Below, piece after piece: positions 6,106-9,366 of a DNA stretch of 9,366 bases. Every line of letters starts with the position of its first letter. The stretch's first letter is position 1. A program made the translations under genes and the position numbers. Source of the DNA: Sulfurovum sp. (GTDB lineage Bacteria > Campylobacterota > Campylobacteria > Campylobacterales > Sulfurovaceae); the NCBI GenBank assembly GCA_027038155.1, contig JALVXW010000212.1, forward strand, positions 1 to 9,366, given 5' to 3'. Under the pieces are notes generated by a model that was given only the letters and a program-made list of their open reading frames with translations, ran no database searches and was not told the origin of the DNA.

Positions 6106-7179
6106 TTAGCCAACATAAGCCCTCACCTCAGAATCTATACCAATAATCTCTTCAACCGTAGTTACTTGAATATGTTTAAACTTCTCATACGCATCTAAGA
6201 CAATATCACTCATCCCAAAAAAACCACACTCCTCTTGTTGAAACTTCTCAATGGCTACCTCATTGGCAGCATTCACCACCACACCCAGATGGGGATTTTG
6301 CAAAATATGCTCTTTTATCTGCCAGATAGGATAGCGTTCAACTGCAATGGGTAAAAATTCTAAACTTCCAATGCTGCGTAAATCTATAGGGGGAAGTATC
6401 TCTTCGCTTACTTCACCATTGAGTGCAAAGGCGATAGGAAGCTTCATATCTACCCCAGCAAAATGGGCCGTAGTAGAGCCATCTTTAAACTCTACTAAGG
6501 CATGAATAATAGACTTTTTCTCTATCACCGCATCAATATTAGAGGTGCCAAAGAGCCATTTAGCTTCAAGAAGTTCAAAAAGTTTGTTTGTCATAGTAGC
6601 TGAGTCTATGGTGATTTTGTTACCCATAGACCAGTTGGGGTGCTTGAGTGCATCTGAAAAAGTGGCATCTTTCATCTTGTCCAGTTCCCACTCTCTAAAT
6701 GCCCCACCACTGGCTGTAATATAGAGCTTGGAGAGAGGACGCTTGTTGAGAAGATACCAAAGTCCAAAGTGTTCAGAGTCAATCACAGAGATAAGCGACA
6801 TATCTATAAACGCTCCAGCAACTACCAGTGACTCTTTGTTTGCAAGGGCTACGCGTTTGCCCAGGCTTGTGGCTTTGAGTGTAGGTGCCAAACCTGTATA
6901 GCCAACAAGGGCATTGACTACCATTGGGCTACTTGACTCCTCTATAAGTCTTAAGATAGCCTCATTTCCACAATGTACATTGGGGTGGTTTACCTTATGC
7001 TTGTCTGCTTCATGGGCAATAACGACAGTTTTAGGATGATGTTCTTGTATTTGCTTGTTGAGTAACTCTATGTTTCTTCCTGCCACCATCGCCTCTATCT
7101 GTATGTTGTAGCGTTTGGCAATGATGAGGGTATTGACCCCAATAGAACCGGTAGAGCCTAAAAGTACGATGCTTGACAT
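6106..7179 (-). CDS. dxr: 1-deoxy-D-xylulose 5-phosphate reductoisomerase
   Basis: The enzyme (IspC) converts DXP to 2-C-methyl-D-erythritol 4-phosphate with NADPH, the first committed step of the MEP isoprenoid pathway, in the cytoplasm. The 357-residue product shows the Rossmann motif GSTGSIG (8-14), ALANKES (111-117), the metal-binding DSE (Asp134, Glu136), ASGGAF (156-161), the flexible-loop and active-site stretch HPNWSMG (180-186) with ITIDSATM (189-196), Glu205 and NAANE (303-307). No residue I would expect is missing. The sequence after DSEH is FGLW, differing from the common AIFQ, which I take as lineage variation. It starts 3 nt after the cdsA stop (TAA TCT ATG) with no strong ribosome binding site, which suggests translational coupling. 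It is followed within 2 nt by repeat copy 2. Confidence 0.96.
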   Translation of the reverse strand: MSSIVLLGSTGSIGVNTLIIAKRYNIQIEAMVAGRNIELLNKQIQEHHPKTVVIAHEADKHKVNHPNVHCGNEAILRLIEESSSPMVVNALVGYTGLAPTLKATSLGKRVALANKESLVVAGAFIDMSLISVIDSEHFGLWYLLNKRPLSKLYITASGGAFREWELDKMKDATFSDALKHPNWSMGNKITIDSATMTNKLFELLEAKWLFGTSNIDAVIEKKSIIHALVEFKDGSTTAHFAGVDMKLPIAFALNGEVSEEILPPIDLRSIGSLEFLPIAVERYPIWQIKEHILQNPHLGVVVNAANEVAIEKFQQEECGFFGMSDIVLDAYEKFKHIQVTTVEEIIGIDSEVRAYVG

Positions 7180-7182
7180 AGA

Positions 7183-7941
7183 TTACAAAAAAGCTCTAAG
7201 TACAATAACCATCATAGGAGCAGCAAAAAGGTAGCCATCTATTCTATCGAGTATGCCTCCATGCCCAGGGAGGATGTCTCCAGAGTCTTTGACCCCTGCT
7301 TCACGCTTAAGATAGGATTCAAACAGGTCACCAAATACCGAAGTTGTAGCTGTTAGCAGGGTGACAACAATGGCTATCCAGAGTGGTGCAATGCCCACTC
7401 CTACAAAACTACCAAAAATCGTAGCGATGACAATACCTCCAAAGACACCCTCTAGGGTTTTGTTTGGGCTTGTGTCTGAAAATTTGGTTTTTCCTATCGC
7501 TTTGCCAGTAAAGTATGCCCCTGTATCGGCAAGTGCCACAGTAACAAGAAGCCACAACATTGAGCGTACACCAAAGTCTTGATAGAGTATAAGAAAAAAG
7601 AGTATGCCAGAGACTGGGTACAAAAATGGCAAGATGAGTCTTTTGTCAAAGTTGTGAAAGTAGGCAATAGAACCACCAAAGATAATCGCCACAAGGAAAA
7701 ACAGATCATCAGGGTTAGGATAGAAGTATGCAAAGAGCCAAAGGAGTAGAGCCCAAAAATATGCAGAGGCAGAAGAGAGCCTAAAGAGTTTCATCGCTTC
7801 ATAAAATGCAAAGATATAAATGAGACCCAAAAATGCCCACATCATCAAGAAGTTGTCTATCCAGCCTATCAAGCCTACAAGTGCTAGCAGTGCAACACCT
7901 GTAATGATACGTTGTTGTAGAGAGGTTAAGTTTTTTAGCAT
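7183..7941 (-). CDS. cdsA: phosphatidate cytidylyltransferase (CDP-diglyceride synthase)
   Basis: CdsA makes CDP-diacylglycerol from phosphatidate and CTP at the inner membrane, the branch point for phosphatidylethanolamine, phosphatidylglycerol and cardiolipin. The 252-residue protein is largely hydrophobic, with about seven or eight predicted membrane segments by eye. The CDS family signature lies at 209-235: S-Y-L-K-R, K218-D219, then PGHGG and LDRID, with Asp232 and Asp235 as expected metal ligands. The conserved SPNKTLEG (158-165) and ADTGAYFTGK (138-147) lie before it. AGGA is 7 nt upstream of the ATG. Two TATAAT boxes in the 48-nt gap upstream suggest it heads a transcription unit with dxr, the hydrolase gene and tsaD. 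It is shorter than the 285-residue Escherichia coli enzyme but carries the complete C-terminal catalytic part. Confidence 0.95.
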   Translation of the reverse strand: MLKNLTSLQQRIITGVALLALVGLIGWIDNFLMMWAFLGLIYIFAFYEAMKLFRLSSASAYFWALLLWLFAYFYPNPDDLFFLVAIIFGGSIAYFHNFDKRLILPFLYPVSGILFFLILYQDFGVRSMLWLLVTVALADTGAYFTGKAIGKTKFSDTSPNKTLEGVFGGIVIATIFGSFVGVGIAPLWIAIVVTLLTATTSVFGDLFESYLKREAGVKDSGDILPGHGGILDRIDGYLFAAPMMVIVLRAFL

Positions 7942-7956
7942 TTAGTTTTCCTAATT

Positions 7957-7977
7957 ATTATACAGGTAGTGATTATA
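7957..7977 (-). promoter_or_regulatory. tandem -10 boxes upstream of cdsA
   Basis: The minus strand carries two perfect TATAAT hexamers, at 7977-7972 and 7962-7957. The first is preceded by TGG, making an extended -10 (TGnTATAAT) that can work without a -35. It would give a leader of roughly 25 nt. The second would start transcription only about 10 nt from the ATG at 7941. Both lie in the short gap between the NFACT stop codon and cdsA, which makes an internal promoter for cdsA-dxr likely. Confidence 0.6.
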
Positions 7978-7989
7978 CCATGATTTGGG

Positions 7990-9333
7990 TTAAACCCTTA
8001 TCTCCACGCCCTCTTTCACAACGGAAATAGTTTGGTACTTGTCGTACTCTACATTTGAGCCCTCTTGAATTTTGACAAATTTACGTTTGGTATAGTCCAC
8101 TAGATAGTTTCCTGGCATATCGGTAGAGAAGTCAACACAGAGTTTGGCAGCAGCTTGCAAAACACTCTCTGGCAGGTTCTGCTTGTCTGTTCTTATGATG
8201 ACGTGTGAACCTGGTATCTCTCTTGTGTGCATCCAGATGTCATTGCTTTTGGCTAGTGAGAGGAGCTTTTGGTTTTCATTGGCATTACGACCTACCATCA
8301 CTTTATAGTCCTCTATCCAAAAGAGTTCCCCCTCTCGTAGCTTCTCTTTTTTACGCAACGATTTTGCACGCTTAGGCACAAGCAGTTCAAGCTCATAGGG
8401 GGTATTTGCCTGCTCTAGGGCATAGTAGATATTTTCATAAAAAGATTTCTTGGAGCGTAGGTTCTCTTTTTCTATATGCACATTTTTAGCTTTGGCTTTG
8501 GCTCTTTTAGAGAGGTTAAAGTAGTAGTCGGAGATACGGTTTATCTTTATGTTTTTAGGGAGTTTTATGGTAATCTCTTTACCCTCGAAGTCATAGGTTT
8601 TTAATTGGGTATCATAGGGTTTTATCTGGTAGAGATTTGCCAAAATGAGATTGGCTCTATTCTTTTGCTCTTTAGCCTCTTCTTCTAGCTTCTGTTTGTT
8701 TGGAAGTTTATTGAGAAGCTGTTCAAATTTTTTGATTTTTTTAGCAATATTCGCACACTTTTGCCTCTTCATCTCTTGAAGTTTTTTCTCTTCTATTTGT
8801 GTAAATTTCTCTTCCAAATAGGCATCTACATCTTCTATCTTTTTATCTGTCTCATTTCGCTCAAATGGAGGAATATCTAGCAACTCCACTCCTGGACGCA
8901 CCACCCTAAATGAGCTGTCTGCATCTATATGCCTAAGTGCTTCAATGATGACTTGATTCTCATCTAAAAGTATGGCATTGGTATTTTTGCCTGTAAACTC
9001 AAGCTGAAGGTAGATAGTCTTATCTTTGTAGCTGCTCTTAGGGGCTATCTTAAAACGTAAGATACGGTCACCATTTGGTACGCTAACACTTATGAGTTTA
9101 GAACCACTAAGCAAAGCGTGCAAAAGGGTATCAAAAGGAGCATTGTAGCCTTGCAGTGGGCGTTGGCTTGGGGCTTTATAGACAAAACTATGCCCACGAG
9201 TCATGTTGAAAAAGTAACTTTGTGATTTGTCAAACATGATTTCAAGGGTATTGTCCTCTATACGTCTTGCACGGCTAATAAATGTAAAATTGTTTAGACG
9301 TTTGGCGATGGCTTGTAGTTCGTGTAATTTCAT
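7990..9333 (-). CDS. NFACT-family protein (RqcH/FbpA-like), compact form
   Basis: The 447-residue product has an NFACT-N-like region (about 1-155) containing the Asp89-Arg90 pair in NGDRI, the DR motif needed in Bacillus subtilis RqcH. Charged, Lys/Glu-rich helical stretches likely to form coiled coil follow (about 170-235 and 270-330). The C-terminal NFACT-R (DUF814) domain shows GRNANEN (348-354) and DIWMHTREIPGSHV (365-378). RqcH binds stalled 50S subunits and adds alanine tails to nascent chains, and older annotations call the family fibronectin-binding. RqcH is typically near 570 residues. The missing length falls between the N-domain and the coiled coil, where the helix-hairpin-helix region normally lies. 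There is no signal peptide, so a cytoplasmic ribosome-linked role is likelier than adhesion. The ATG at 9333 has only a distant AAGG 11 nt upstream. Confidence 0.85.
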   Translation of the reverse strand: MKLHELQAIAKRLNNFTFISRARRIEDNTLEIMFDKSQSYFFNMTRGHSFVYKAPSQRPLQGYNAPFDTLLHALLSGSKLISVSVPNGDRILRFKIAPKSSYKDKTIYLQLEFTGKNTNAILLDENQVIIEALRHIDADSSFRVVRPGVELLDIPPFERNETDKKIEDVDAYLEEKFTQIEEKKLQEMKRQKCANIAKKIKKFEQLLNKLPNKQKLEEEAKEQKNRANLILANLYQIKPYDTQLKTYDFEGKEITIKLPKNIKINRISDYYFNLSKRAKAKAKNVHIEKENLRSKKSFYENIYYALEQANTPYELELLVPKRAKSLRKKEKLREGELFWIEDYKVMVGRNANENQKLLSLAKSNDIWMHTREIPGSHVIIRTDKQNLPESVLQAAAKLCVDFSTDMPGNYLVDYTKRKFVKIQEGSNVEYDKYQTISVVKEGVEIRV

Positions 9334-9353
9334 ATGGTATTGAGCCTTGTTAA

Positions 9354-9366
9354 TGTATAGGGGGGG
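9354..9366 (-). promoter_or_regulatory. -10-like TATACA next to a poly-G tract at the window edge
   Basis: The minus strand has TATACA (9359-9354), about 20 nt upstream of the NFACT start. Immediately upstream is a run of at least seven C on that strand (G at 9360-9366 on the plus strand), which reaches the end of the window. Homopolymeric G/C tracts of this kind are known phase-variation sites in Campylobacterota when longer than about seven or eight. The true tract length cannot be seen here. Confidence 0.3.

Noticed and set aside
5887..6146. Plus-strand open frames across the hydrolase start and repeat copy 2
   Set aside because: They cross the hydrolase gene, the repeat and the end of dxr in antisense, with no protein-like features.
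7987..7997. Inverted repeat GGGTT-A-AACCC at the NFACT stop codon
   Set aside because: Five-base arms partly fixed by coding sequence, with no U-tract. Too short to support a terminator or operator.
1..9366. tRNA, rRNA, riboswitch, phage or transposase genes
   Set aside because: Reading the intergenic gaps, all under 130 bases, showed no tRNA-like cloverleaf, riboswitch core or transposase fragment. A queuosine-class riboswitch before queF is ruled out by the 10-nt gap.

Overview
The window is a gene-dense, AT-rich bacterial chromosome segment in which every gene I can support lies on the minus strand. GyrB, QueF, TsaD, Dxr and CdsA are housekeeping proteins. Their sequences, the compact NFACT protein and the short HTH regulator at the left edge suggest a Campylobacterota (Epsilonproteobacteria) genome, probably of the Sulfurovum/Sulfurimonas type. 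This is recognition of family style from memory, not a search result.

In the direction of transcription (right to left) the layout is as follows. A short poly-G tract and a possible -10 element at the right edge precede an NFACT (RqcH/FbpA-like) protein at 9333-7990. A 48-nt gap with two TATAAT boxes leads into cdsA (7941-7183) and dxr (7179-6106), separated by 3 nt. A paired inverted-repeat element (6034-6103) follows dxr. Next come an RBBP9-like alpha/beta hydrolase (6022-5486) and tsaD (5489-4476), overlapping by 4 nt. A second copy of the repeat element (4421-4479) overlaps the tsaD stop codon. After a short AT-rich leader come gyrB (4337-2022), a membrane-anchored protein with degenerate GGDEF and EAL domains (2022-595), and queF (584-207). 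gyrB and the GGDEF/EAL gene are coupled by a TAATG overlap. A 27-nt palindrome (181-207) separates queF from an HTH regulator that runs off the left edge (124-1).

There are two likely transcription units: cdsA-dxr-hydrolase-tsaD (phospholipid precursor synthesis, isoprenoid precursor synthesis, tRNA t6A modification) and gyrB-GGDEF/EAL-queF (DNA topology, probable c-di-GMP sensing, queuosine biosynthesis).

The main points of interest are the two-copy repeat placed flush against stop codons, the c-di-GMP protein that has lost many catalytic residues and is coupled to gyrB, the NFACT protein that seems to lack the HhH region, and the palindrome between queF and the regulator. I found no CRISPR array, rRNA, tRNA, phage or transposase gene. 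Apart from the repeats, the window is ordinary core genome. No stretch longer than 300 bases lacks a gene.
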